Assembly: GCF_048128805.1 (NCBI RefSeq) | Contig: NC_136008.1 | Span: 13,315,572-13,379,571 of the forward strand | Source of the DNA: Centroberyx gerrardi | Taxonomy: Eukaryota > Chordata > Actinopteri > Beryciformes > Berycidae | Reading direction: 5' to 3' | DNA: 64,000 bases | Translations under genes and position numbers: made by a program | The notes under the pieces: model-generated | Database searches by the model: none | What the model was told of the DNA's origin: nothing | The model's input: only the letters and a program-made list of their open reading frames with translations | In this document: positions 34,010 to 45,900 of the stretch, one piece after another | Numbering within the stretch: position 1 is the first letter of the stretch | Layout of the letters: every line of letters begins with the position of its first letter

Positions 34010-35083
34010 AGTTGAAGGATACAGAACAGGTAGCGCATGGCAGGTTTGCTGAAGTCTGTTTTCTTCAGGTAAGAGATGACCTCCAGAGCAGGCGGCCGCA
34101 CCATCAGACAGCTCTCATTGAATGTCTTGATCTGAAGCCATACATAAAAAGAATTAAATTCATGTTAGATATTTTATTATTTTGAAATTAAGGAATCCCA
34201 ACAGTCACAACATATAATTTACAAGCTTTGTTATGCTTTGTTGTATAAAATTACATTGAAATGATGCTGGTTTTAGTAACTTTGAATGTTATATGTTTTT
34301 GTTTTTTTTAGAGCAACAGGAATCTATCTACTTTGGAGAGACTATGAGCCTTCCTATGAAGTCACTTGAACACACACACACACACACACACATACAAGCA
34401 CCTACCTGATATTGATAGCGTGGGGGAAGGCCGTGAGGGAACATGGTGCGGATGTGTGCAGAGGGCAGAGTGTAGTACTGTCCAAAATGTTTCTCTGACT
34501 GACATGCCTGGAGAGAGACAGAATCACACAGATCAAGGGACTATACTGACTGCCACTCAATTTACAACTGCAAACACAAATCAGCTGCAAGTGGACAGCA
34601 GCTGTACGCCCATCCATCCTGCCACTACCAAGACGAGGATATTAGCTGTCTGGGCTCTTGACAGTGACAGTGAAGCCAAATGTGCATGGTTACTTACTGG
34701 ATCGCTCTCCTGTGTCCTGAAGACTGAGATGGGCTCGGACTCCGACTCGACAGCCAGCGCCTCCTGCTGCTGGTTACATCCACTGGTATGAAGGGGCCTT
34801 ACATGTGCTACCTGTCAATATCATCACAACCCACAGGTTAAATGGCACACAACAGAAAGATGTCAAGTCTCCTCTCTATTTGCCTCCTTTGCTAATGTAT
34901 TATTGAGCCTATTAATATTTCAAGGAGGAGATGCTCCAAATCCTCTCCAGCGTATTTGGAGGAGAAACAGAAAGATAACACAAGCGATTTATCTGAAGCT
35001 TCTCAAAACGCACTTTCAAAGTCTGTTGCTGACAGTGAACTCACCGTTTGCCGTAGTCTGAAGGACAGTCTGTGAAGGGCCAT
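30537..35083 (-). CDS. dap3: mitochondrial ribosomal protein mS29 (DAP3)
   Basis: GTP-binding protein of the mitochondrial small ribosomal subunit head, also linked to death-receptor apoptosis. Twelve exons in transcript order: 35045-35083, 34698-34811, 34406-34507, 34023-34131, 33797-33889, 33536-33666, 33354-33434, 32028-32192, 31860-31919, 31664-31753, 30733-30850, 30537-30622. Phases agree and give 395 residues; human is 398. The N-terminus is basic and amphipathic ([13 protein letters not shown]), fitting a mitochondrial targeting peptide. The P-loop is GLKGSGKT at about 123-130; human has GEKGTGKT. The Walker-B-like strand is [13 protein letters not shown] at about 255-267. [29 protein letters not shown] and [14 protein letters not shown] match the family strongly. 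The codon for the Tyr before the P-loop is split between two exons. A minus-strand YY1-like GATGGCGG lies at 35455-35462 upstream. Confidence 0.96.
32833..33175 (-). mobile_element. LINE 3' tail remnant, reverse orientation
   Basis: The left end AGATAAGATGAAAGATGAAAC, followed by TTAATGATCCCTGTGGGGAA, reads on the minus strand as TTCCCCACAGGGATCATTAAAG plus a tail. It resembles, but is not the same subfamily as, the tails at 778 and 7905. The right part contains AGGGTGTGCAAATGTGCAC, common in fish LINE 3' regions. It lies in the dap3 intron 32193-33353. Confidence 0.45.
33763..33792. repeat. (GT)n in dap3 intron
   Basis: GT run on the plus strand (CA in the dap3 transcript), beginning four bases inside the intron after exon 33797-33889. 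A longer GT run in the next upstream intron occupies 33960-34004. Confidence 0.9.
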
Positions 35084-35857
35084 GATCTGAAATGCGGATG
35101 ACCAAGTGAATGGGTATAAAGGTTATATTTCAGGGATCACAAGTACCAAAAAGCAGACCCGATGCGAACTAATAGCAGTTTCCTGAGGCCACCTGTGGTT
35201 TCTGCAGGCTGATAACCTTGCGTAAACATTTAGCTAGCAGCTAACTGTGGTACAGACACGTACAGACAGTAACATTAGCGATCTGGATCTATTTCAGCAT
35301 AATAATCCATTCACCTGCAGATCAATTCATTAAAGATTCAGTGACGATGATTTCGGCTAATGTCATCTATGTACAAAGCTCCCAGGTCTGAGTTACAGCG
35401 ATGCTAAGTTGCACAATATCGGTCGAAGTCAATGTGCCAGATCTGTCATGGACACCGCCATCATGCAGTGCAGACCAGGAAGTGACGTCACGTGCTCTCG
35501 CTCTGTTTAGCCAGCTGTAAATCGCACAAACCAAAAAGGCGACAACTACTGAGTAAAATGGAGTTTACCAGACTTTGACATGTTTTAGCTGCGATCCTGT
35601 TATTGATGATTTAGACGTTTGCAGTTATGGGAGCTGGAGTAGACTATGGACAATTTAATACTTGATAAACAGTTTGGAGAGGAAAGTCTTTTCCAAAGCA
35701 TTAAGATGGCTCTTATTACAGGATTCCTGGGAGAATTACAATACTTAAAAAAAAACTAAAAAAAACAATAGCAAGGCCCACAGGGGCAAATAAACTACTT
35801 TCATACTTATTATCTTAGTTAATTACAAACAGCTAGCCCCAACCCTTATAATACTAA

Positions 35858-35925
<68 letters not shown>

Positions 35926-36700
35926 GGCCTAATGAAAAACAAAGATGTAGAATTGTAAGATTTTTTAACTTATATTATGGTACACTTGGAACAGGAAAAT
36001 AATAATAAAGTGAGTATTAATGATATAGGCTATATGAAAATGTATGCCTTTTTGATATAAATAGCATAATATAGCAAAGCAAATATCAAATATATATGAC
36101 TATATATTTTTGCAAGGTTCACATTAAATATATCGTATGACCTAGTTCTGCTCTGTAGGAGTTTGCAGCAGGTTTCTATTATGCCTACTAGTGCATTAGT
36201 GGGCCAAAAACATCTCTTGTTCTATCTCAATACTTTCTGTTTTACCAATGCATTATTAACAGCTCAGCTGTATTAACTTCTGTTTGAGTGCTCAGTTTTA
36301 GGCCAGTCCCTTTCTCTCCCACCACTGAAAGCTGAACCCCATGTTGTCGTAGGCGTCACAACTTTTGAGCTGATCTCCAAATCCAAACCACCACCAGCCT
36401 ACTTTAGCCAAGTCGTCGCCATTTTATTAGGCGTCTAAATAGCCCTCCCCAATCGCCTATTATGAACCGCAATGAGATCCTGTGCTGTATTCACCGTTTT
36501 ATCTCCTCCTCTGGCCACATGAAAATGGCCACGCAATTACATTCCCGCACATTCACCAACCACTCTGCGCTGTCAGCCTATAAAACAGGACGGGCCGCCG
36601 TAGCCTTCAGCCTGTCGTCCCGACACGGTAACAGCCTGTGTATATAGGAGAACATAATTTGAGCCATTATTACTGGGCGCGATGTAACTTTCCCCGAGAA
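35084..36700. other. dap3 5' flank and dap3/ash1l intergenic region
   Basis: No coding sequence found. The dap3 transcription start is probably near 35450-35520, where CCGCCATC (YY1-like on the minus strand) occurs. A compound ACT/TAA trinucleotide microsatellite occupies about 35850-35922, within AT-rich sequence. A second YY1-like site, GTCGCCATTTT, lies at 36415-36425 near the ash1l promoter side. Confidence 0.55.
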
Positions 36701-37002
36701 GTGGCAAAATAACATCCTGCTCCAGTGTAACCAGTTCGCCACCTAGCTGCAGAGACGCGCCTACGGAGATCTGTCGACTGTATGATTATGAAAACACCCG
36801 CGCCAATGTTGTTGCACAGTAGGCTCTGCGCCCCGATGAGACTGAAACTCGGTTTTAGGAGGTGTACTGGCCTTAGTTATGTAATCAAAGCAACATCTGA
36901 TGCACCAAAAGCTCCGGATTGCCGTTGGTGCGAAGGGGAGAGCAGGACAGCAACACCTTAACCTCCTGCCTAAACGCAGTTGGCTCCGGGACGCGCTCTC
37001 GG
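36700..37002 (+). promoter_or_regulatory. ash1l: ash1l promoter and non-coding first exon (approximate)
   Basis: GC-richer sequence ending in a strong splice donor, CGGGTAAGT, with the donor GT at 37003-37004. The left limit is a guess. It fits an untranslated first exon spliced to the acceptor at 39780-39781 before the coding exon. Confidence 0.45.
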
Positions 37003-37660
37003 GTAAGTAGCCTACGTAGCCTTATTACAAAATGTCATGGCAGTCTGTATTAATGTGTGCAGGCCTGTCATCATCATCGTGCTAAAAGCACAGTTGCTTA
37101 GTGAGACATTTTTGCATCCGCTTTGGGCTAATTTTATCCCTTGTTGCTGTGTATGTTTCCCCTCTGTTCTCCGTGCATGATATTTATTATTTCAATGTTG
37201 CTGACACCAGCATAAGGGGTGGCAGAGGACAGATAGAAGAGAAAAAGGTGGCTCTAGACTCATCCACATCACAAATACCACCAGCAGATTTTCATGTTAC
37301 CTAGCACACTTCGATGTTGAGTTGCATTTGCAGCTGTTTATATTTTATATAGCCTAAATGTGGGATATATGTTATTACGGAGATATGAATGACAACAACA
37401 ACACGTGCATGTGCGTATTGCCGTTTTCTAAGTGCGACAGCATCATGCGAATAGTCATTTTCTAAGGTGCGCAAAGTCATTATGGAAAAGGAAGCTCCTG
37501 TTGACGTCCTTAGTAAACCAGTGATAGGTTGCTCCAGTGCGGTAACACCCCCACTACCCATACTGTATCTACAGTAGCTACATCAGTCAGCCTACGCAGC
37601 TGCGACCTGGGTACACAATGTACGACCAACACTCTTCTGATACCCTAACTAGGGGAAAGT

Positions 37661-37736
<76 letters not shown>

Positions 37737-39781
37737 GACTCACGTGAGAAACTTCCCCCCTATATGTGGAGTAGGCTGCACTGGCTGTAAAGCTTCATGG
37801 CCACAGCTCAATATTTTGAGATGCCATCACACAGCCTAATTTCCAGCCCGGGTGCTTTGCTGCTGTTGTCAGGCAGATGATAATGGTGTTGTAGTTATTG
37901 ATGATAACACCGTCATGGGATGGTGATGATGGCTGGAAATATGGAGGGCCATTACCATGATTTAATCGTTGCCTCAGCACTGCCGAGGAACCACACTGAC
38001 TACAGTGTCAAGTCCACCCATCATTCTGTCACTGGAAATAGCTTCTGGTCTAATGTTAGAATAATTTTGAGTTATGCTTGAGAGGTATAGCTCTGGAGAA
38101 CATAAAGGGCTATTAGTATGCACTTTGACTGATGTTGAATAGACTTGCCCTTTTAAGTTTAAAAACCTGCCGCTCACATTCTCTCCTTATCACCACTTTA
38201 CACTACAAGAGTTTAACTCCTATGATTCAAGCTACTCCTCACACCCATAGCCTCTCAGTCTGCCCCTCTTTATATGGGTCAGGCTGTTGTAGTGGTTATG
38301 GTCAAGGTGGCTGCAGTTATTTAGGGGAAGCACCGTCCATCTCAACGCTCATTTTATTTTATTGTAACAGAGGTATAGCCTTGGAGGGCTTTTCCAAACT
38401 GTTATATAACATAACATCTACTGGAACAGATGTTGATTTGAACACAGTTTGATTCAAGTAAAGGGTTTGGGTGTGGAGGGACCTAGAGGCAACAGAGAGA
38501 GCCCACTGCGCCCCTAAATGAAAACATTATCTGAGATGCTCTTGTAAGTTTAAAGGGCAGTTCAGTGCGTTGAGAGACATATGAGCTATTTCATAAGAGG
38601 CTCTCAGGAGAGAGCTGAAGGAATGCAAGGCAGGGTGTGTTTTATTATAAAATGGATGAGTGTCTGTCTTAATGAGAGAAAGAGAGAGAGTATGATGAAG
38701 GAAGCATGACAGAAGATGCCGTTTCCCTTCGTTGCATTGAAAACTGGGCTGAACATAGTATGAGTGAGAGTGAGAGGGGGAAAGTTTTGCTGGTGAGGAG
38801 AATGTTATTTTAGGGTGTGTTACTTGCTGTAATGTCACATTAAAAGTCCATTTACAATGGGGTCAATGAAAAGCTTACTTGACTTAGAGGAAGCAATGGG
38901 AGGAGGAGGAATTCGCACTCCTTTCCAAAAATAAGTTTTACCCTTTCCTACGGATTTGTGTTACCACTACTGAAAGGGGAGGAGGGGAAGGGTCGGACCG
39001 TGAATGGAGGGATTTAGGTTGGAGAGGAGGAAAAGAACGAAGTGGAGGAGGAAATATGGTTCTGATTAACATGGATACAGTGCATGAGTTGACCATTTTA
39101 CTGTGTGGTCTACTGAGAGAGAGGGAGAGAGAGAGAGAAAGAGAGAGAGAAAGTGGATGGGACTAATAGAGAATGTATGCAAAAGCTTACTGCCAAACAT
39201 GAAAAGGGGAGTTTCGGAGAGAAAAGAAAGTACAGCAGAGGGAACGGTGGGAGGAGAAGTACTTGTGGGAGTAGCTGAGAACAGGAGGCGCAAAGATAGT
39301 AGGGAGAGGAGGGGAGGAGACTGGATCAAGTGTGTGAATTAGCGAGGAGCTGATTGATTGATATATTGATTTGGGGAGAGGGGGGCATAATAAGGATTAG
39401 AGCGTAAGTAAGAGTGCAGAGGATCAGGAAGTGTGCTGTCTTTTCAGAACTACCGTTATTTACAGTTTGTCAGAAAAAGCTAGTTCAGGCTGTTTTTTTA
39501 AAGAATGTGACTAGGCCTTTATTCCGGTTAGTGCAGACATTCTGGGAATCGGCTGCTATGTAGCCTTTGATTGGCCCCCTGGGTTTCTGTAGGGTGAGAT
39601 CATCTCTGTGGACTCAGAGACTTTAGCACCTCACTACAGCTGCCTGCAGGAAGGGGACTTTCCCCCTCCATGCCTCTGCTGCTGCTACTCATCTGAGCGC
39701 ACTGAAATGACTAATCACTGACCTCTGTCTATGTCTGTCTGTCTCTCTCTGTCTCTCTCTCTTTAACATACTCCTTCTCAG
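37003..39781 (+). other. ash1l: ash1l first intron
   Basis: No exon recognised. Contains a GT run merging into GA repeats (about 37659-37738), GA-rich tracts at 39117-39155 and a pyrimidine tract with acceptor TTCTCAG at the right end. Confidence 0.55.
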
Positions 39782-39976
39782 CTCAAGCCTGAAGGATAGG
39801 AGAGAGACCTTTGCTGGATGAAGGAGTCAACCTCTGCTTGGACCTTTATAGCATCTTTTTTTGTAAATCTCCTGACCTACACCTGCAATCTCCTCTCAGC
39901 CCTTGACCCCCCCGGGGTCCTTTAGTGTTATACTGGGAACCCCACCGCACCCTGCCCCTCCCCCCTGACTTCTCTG

Positions 39977-42900
39977 ATGGACCAGAGAGTGAAGGGGGGT
40001 ACCCCTCCAACCTCACACACCCCCCTGGCCCCCACCTCTCCACCTGAAGACTCAGAACAGGAACAAGTGGCGGAGATAAGGAGGAGGGGCGAGGGCGAGA
40101 ATGGAGACTTAGGGAAGAGAGAGGAGGAGAGAAGAGGAGCAGGGAGGAAGAAAGAAGGAGACAAAGGGGCAGTGCTGGAGCTGCTCATCGAGGGCCGCTG
40201 TGGAAGCGCAGGGCAGCAACAGCTTCAGTTCCCTGGCAGAGAGGCTAGCTGCCCTGATGGGAATGTACGACTCCGGATCGGACTCCAGGCCAAACGGACC
40301 AAGAAACCGCCCAAGATTCTGGAGAGCTATGTCTGCAAGCCCACCTTCAGGACCTATCAGAGACAGGGCAGGGGGGGGGTGCTGAGGGGGGACGGAGAGG
40401 GAGGAGTGGGCCAGCAGGGCAAAACCAGCCCCACACCAGAAGAGGCATCCAGAGAGCAAAGCTCAGGGTTGGATCCTGTCCAGAGCCAGTCCAGACAAAC
40501 TGCATCTACCGCTTCACCAGCGCTGTCATCATCGTCGTTGTCGTCATCGGCATTGCAGCCACTTCCTACAGCTTCCAGCCCAGCCTCAGCCCCTGCCCTC
40601 GCCAGCCCAGGGACCAAGTCAGCCAAACAGGTAAGGACAAGGGCATTTGCCTTACACACACACACACAAACAGCTGCCATTATTAAACCCACTATTATTT
40701 GAAGTTAACTCAAAATGGAAAAAAACCTGGGGGGAGAAGGGAAAACATAATGACTGAAGGTATTCATAATCACATAGTAATACATTATTAATGGCACATA
40801 TGTGGTGTAGCTCTGTTTTGGTTTTCGTAGTCAACCACCAGACAGGCTTATCTGGTGCAAAATTATCCAGCTTTGTGCTCAGTGGTAATAAGGTCAAATG
40901 AGCTATTGTCTCAATACTGAAACCTAAGCAGCACATTTGAGTAAACAGACCTATAAATAGGACAACAGCACAGCAACTACTAGGAGCTGTTACAGACATT
41001 GGTTCATCAGTCCTTATGACAATCACCCAAGGGGAAGCTTATTGCTTTAGCTGCAAAAACGCCACTCAAGCTGCAGCATTCCAAAATTACAGGACAAGCA
41101 CGAAATGTCAAGCCTTCTCATCTCTATTAGTGGCAATTTATAGCTACCAATAGCACAGCTTTCTCCCTCTCTATCTCTGTCCCTCTCTTCTATTTTTACA
41201 TCCCCTCTTTTCTCTACCTGCTCTCATTTATCTTTCACTCCCCCTCTCTCTCTCTGTCCCACTCCCTTTCTCTCTCAGTTTCTCTGCCTTTGTATTTCTC
41301 CTTTCTGTGTCAACCCCATTCCTGTTTCCATCACCTCACTCTCTCCTTCTCCTCACTATGCCCTCCTTTCTCTCCCTGATTGAGTCATTTTGTCCTCAAT
41401 CTCTCTTTTAATGGTCAGACAAAAACAAAAGCATTTAAGTTGTTGTGTTTTCCCCGAGTGCCATTGTCCTTTATTGTTATCAGCAGCAAACTAATAGATA
41501 TCACAGCCATTGTTGTCTATGACAGAGATTGCCTGTTTGCGCCCTCCAGGTTCCTATCAAACTGGCTGATAAGACAGAGGTGAATTCAAATGGCTCATCT
41601 GAGAAAGTGAAGAGAGAGAAGCTTCCTAGTGTCAATGGCCAGCCAGTCCCTGCAGGACACAAACCCTCCTCCCCTAAAACAGACCAGACAGCTCCCACTA
41701 CTCCCTCCACACCATCCCTCCAAACCCCGTCAGCAGGGGAACCCAGGAGTGAGGGAGACACCCCTAACAAACATAATGGTTTGGTGCAGACAGGGAGACA
41801 GAAGGGACTGTCAAATGGGAAAGGCTCCGCCGATGTCCTTGGCCCTACCAAGTCCACTAAGGTCAAAGTTGGAAAACACAGCAGTTCCTCCTCTGCTTCT
41901 CCCAGAGACATGGACTCTGCAACAAGACCCCCAGTCTCTGGCAGCTCCCATAAAGAACACAGCCTCTCCCATAAGAGTAGGACAGATTCTCCTTCCTCTC
42001 CCTCCGTCACCCCTAAACCACACTCCTCCCCTTCTGTGTCTCTCTCCTCTGGCCACTCCCCAAAACAGGATCCTTCTCTACAGCCCTCACTAGAAAAGAA
42101 GAGAGAGAAAGAGAAGAAAGCAAAGAAAGAGAAACGGAAAGAGAAAAAATCCAAGCGAGATAGAGGCGAGGCTGAAAGAGCAAAGAGTGAGAGCAGGAAG
42201 GAGGAAGGCAAGAAGAAGAAGAAAGAGAAAGGGAAGGAGGGGAAATCGAGGCATGGAAAAGGCAAGGATGAAAGAGGCAGGATTGATGATACATGGAGGG
42301 ATGAAGCAGAGAAGATTGAGAGAGGAAAGGCTGAGAAAAAGAGGGATAAGCTTAGCCCAGAAAGACACAGAGCAAAAGATGACAACGCTAAACCTGGTGA
42401 AACAGATGATAGTGGTAAACTAGATAAGACCTGTAAACTACCGAACCCAGGCAGACCAGATGAGAGAGACAAGGCAGATGATACTTGCCAGCCAGTTAAA
42501 CATGCCGAACCAGCAACAACAGGTGACACTAGTAAATCTAAAGAACAAGACGTCCCATCAAAACATCCGACTGTGCCTCCAAGCCACCCCTCTTCTGCTC
42601 CTCCCTCTCTCCCTGCTCTTTCTGCTCGCTCCCCCATCTCTCCCCCTTCTTCACCCCCAGAGCAGGACAGCCGACCGCTCAAGAAGCGTAAAGCCAGACG
42701 GCCCAGCTGGACCAAGCTGGTGCACCGGGCTCAGAGGGTGGAAAACCAGGAAGCCTCTGTAGATTCCCACCATAATCCATTACTAAGTTTCCCCCAGAAC
42801 TCCAAGACGTGCCTCCCTACCAAGGCCACTATCCCGCAGGCAGATGAGTCACACCCAACCCCCTCTATCTCCTCCACCAGCAGCTCCTCCGCTCTTCCTT

Positions 42901-45900
42901 CTGCAACCAAACCTCCATCCCCAAACCAGAGTCACCCCCACTCTGACCCCAGCCCCCCTGCTTCTAGATCCCCCATAATACCTGCCCGAAAGAGGGGCCG
43001 CCCTAAGTCCCACACCTCTAGCTTAGATGAACCTCCACCTAGACTTTCGCCCAGCGCTATCCCAGCTGAAGTGCCCGCTCTTGGGTGTGAAGGAGTTCAG
43101 AAAGCCCCTGTGCTGGAGCCCAGTCCAATACTTCCCAATACCACTCAGTCTACATCCACTCCGAGGAAGCGTGGCCGTCCTCCCAAACGGCCCCTCCCCG
43201 AGGACCAGAGTGGAGATGCGAGTCAAACTGATGTTAAAAAGAGGAGTAAAGACTTGCATTCTGAAAAGGGCAACAGGCAGCTGAAGATCAGGAGGCTGAT
43301 TAGTGAGATGAAGAAAAGAAAGAAGAGGAGACTCCACAAGGGAACGCTGTCTGAGTATGGAGGAAAGGAGGGAAGGGGAGGAGAGACAGATGGAGAGACC
43401 TCTCTCGGAGTGTGTAAGTCAATAGAGGCTACAGCAACACACACCCTCTCCGCCCTGTCCTCCTCCTTTGGGGGTAAGCTGGGCCCTCAGATCAATGTGA
43501 GTAAGAGAGGGACCATCTACATGGGCAAGAGGAGAGGACGCAAGCCTAAAGCTCAAACAGCTAACCTAAACTCCAGCTCCCAGAATTCAGCTCAGCCTGC
43601 TCTGTTCACCAATCCCTCTGAAACCTCTCTTTTCTCCTCCAGCCAACCCCAACCTCCCTCTCACCCTTTCCCCTCCCCATCTCTTACCCACTCCAGCGGC
43701 GCTCAAAGCCCTTATAGTGAAGGCAGCCTAGCAGAACATCCAACATCTTCCCTCCTTTTTCCTCACCCCTTCTCCCTCCCTTCCCCGTCTTCCTCCTGCA
43801 CCTCCCCTCGCCCTCCCTCCTCCTCATCCCTCTCTCCCTTTGTGAAGAAGAGTTGTCCATGTCAGGGAAGGCATCACTTCCCCTTCCACCAGTCGTCATG
43901 TAAGCTCTCCTCTCCCACCCATCCACTGCATCACACACCTGGCTCTCCTGCCCACCTGAAAGAGGCCACCCCGTCCCCCAGGAGCGAATCACACAGCGAG
44001 GAGACTTTGCCTAGTGATAGTGGAATTGGCACAGATAATAACAGCGTCTCAGAGCGAGGAGAGATGAGGGGAGGCCGAGGCATGCTCAGGATGGGTCAAG
44101 GCTCAGGAGTGATTCTAGGGGGTCAGAGACACCCCTCCTCTCTTGTAGACCGTCCCTCTCCTGTCTCGTCACCCCTCTCTGCCATGCACAGACACACTAA
44201 CCCCATCACCAATCCAGCTACCATGGAGCGACACAGAGAAAGACACAGGCACAGGCGGAGGGAGTATGACTGTGTCCCTTCATGCACTTGCCTGTGCCCA
44301 TGCCCCTGCCCAGGGCACAACAAGTGCACTCATTCGGACTATTATCCTTGCCTTGGGCACAGTGCACTGAAGAGACAGAAAAATAAACACAAGAAGAAGC
44401 ACCAGCAGCTGCACATGCAGGACCCAGAGTTTCTGTCTGAACTAGATGATATGATCGGTCAATTCAGTGAGGTCCACATCGGACGCCGTAGTTGGGCAAG
44501 GACCGGACTGGGCCAGGGCTTCGATGGGAGTGGGAATGCCGCTGGAGGAAGGCGCCATCACTCTTCGTCCTCACATCCTCTCCGCTCCAACATCTTCAGG
44601 ATCAATCTGAATGGCTTCTACTCCCCTCATCCTTCCTCTTATTCTACTAATCCCTCCTTCTCGCCCCAACCTTTCTACCCCTGCCAGCCAGTGCATTGTG
44701 GCAGGAAGCCAGACCGCAGGCAGTGCGGTTGCCCTTCAAAGTTCCAGGAGACCATTGACGATATGGGCTTCTACAGAGGCTACCCCCCGACCGCGCCGCT
44801 CTACCCCCACCTCCACAGCTCCTTCCCCCTGCACTCTCCTCACCAGTATGCCGCCCATCAGCCCCACCACCCCCACTTCCTCCTCAACCCAGCCAGATTC
44901 CACAGGCGGAGGAGCAGGTTGCTGAGGGAGGGAGGTTTAGGAGGAGAGGTCGAGGGAGAGATGGGAGGCAGTGGAGGAGGCCCACACCTCAGCTCAGGGT
45001 TCGTCTCCAGCCTCTCCTGTGGCTGTGGGAGGAGTGAACACAAACACAAACATAAACACCGTCACCGACACTGCGAGCGAGACGTGGAGGACGAGGAGGA
45101 GGTGCATGACGATGAGGAGGAAGACGATTTGGAGAGAGAGGAGCTGGCCAGTTCGAAGCCAAGGTCAGGGTTCATCGTGGGGCCAGGAGACGGAGGAAGG
45201 AAAGCGACAAGAGGAATGGGGAGTATGGGGTCAACAGAATCACCTTGGTTATGTGAGAATGGAAAAGATTCCTTTTCTTCTTCTGCTGCTGCTGCCAGTG
45301 CCTCATCATCATCAACATCCTCAGCAGAGAGGTTCAAACACACATCTCTCACCTCACTGGGTCTGGGTTCCTCTCACCTGTCCTCATTTGGAGGAGGCTG
45401 GGGCGGCCTGGGCCAGCCCTGGATGAAGGTAGGGGGCTTGGGAGGGTCAGGATTCGGACTCTCCAACCCCAGCTGGAGAACCTTCACTGGGGGGCAGCAT
45501 ACAGGGAGGATGGTTGCATCAGACAGAGAGGAGGAAGATGAGGAGGACATTGAACAGACACACCTGTACAGGACCTCCCCATCCCCAACACACACCAACC
45601 TGTTCACCTCTGCTGCCATGGCAACAGGGGGGAGGGGCCTGAGGAGCGGAATGGGCAGTAGGACTCCAGGGAGTGGAGACAGGTCATGGAGGAGGGAGGA
45701 GCCAGCCTGGACAGAGAGGAGAGGAGCAGGTGAGGATGGATGAATGGATGGATTGATAGATGCATGAATGAATTGATCACTGACATCACTGTGCTGCTGC
45801 CCAATGGCAGATATGAGGTTTTGCTAGGTGTAGTGCCAATGTTGTTGGAGCAATATGTGGACATTTTGCAATGCTAGTATTTGAAATGAGACAAAGAGGT

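Noticed and set aside
41501-42715. A 404-codon open frame on the minus strand opposite ash1l
   Set aside because: It is Ser/Leu/Phe-rich low complexity, exactly complementary to the Lys/Glu/Ser/Pro-rich ash1l exon, and has no family resemblance or splice support.
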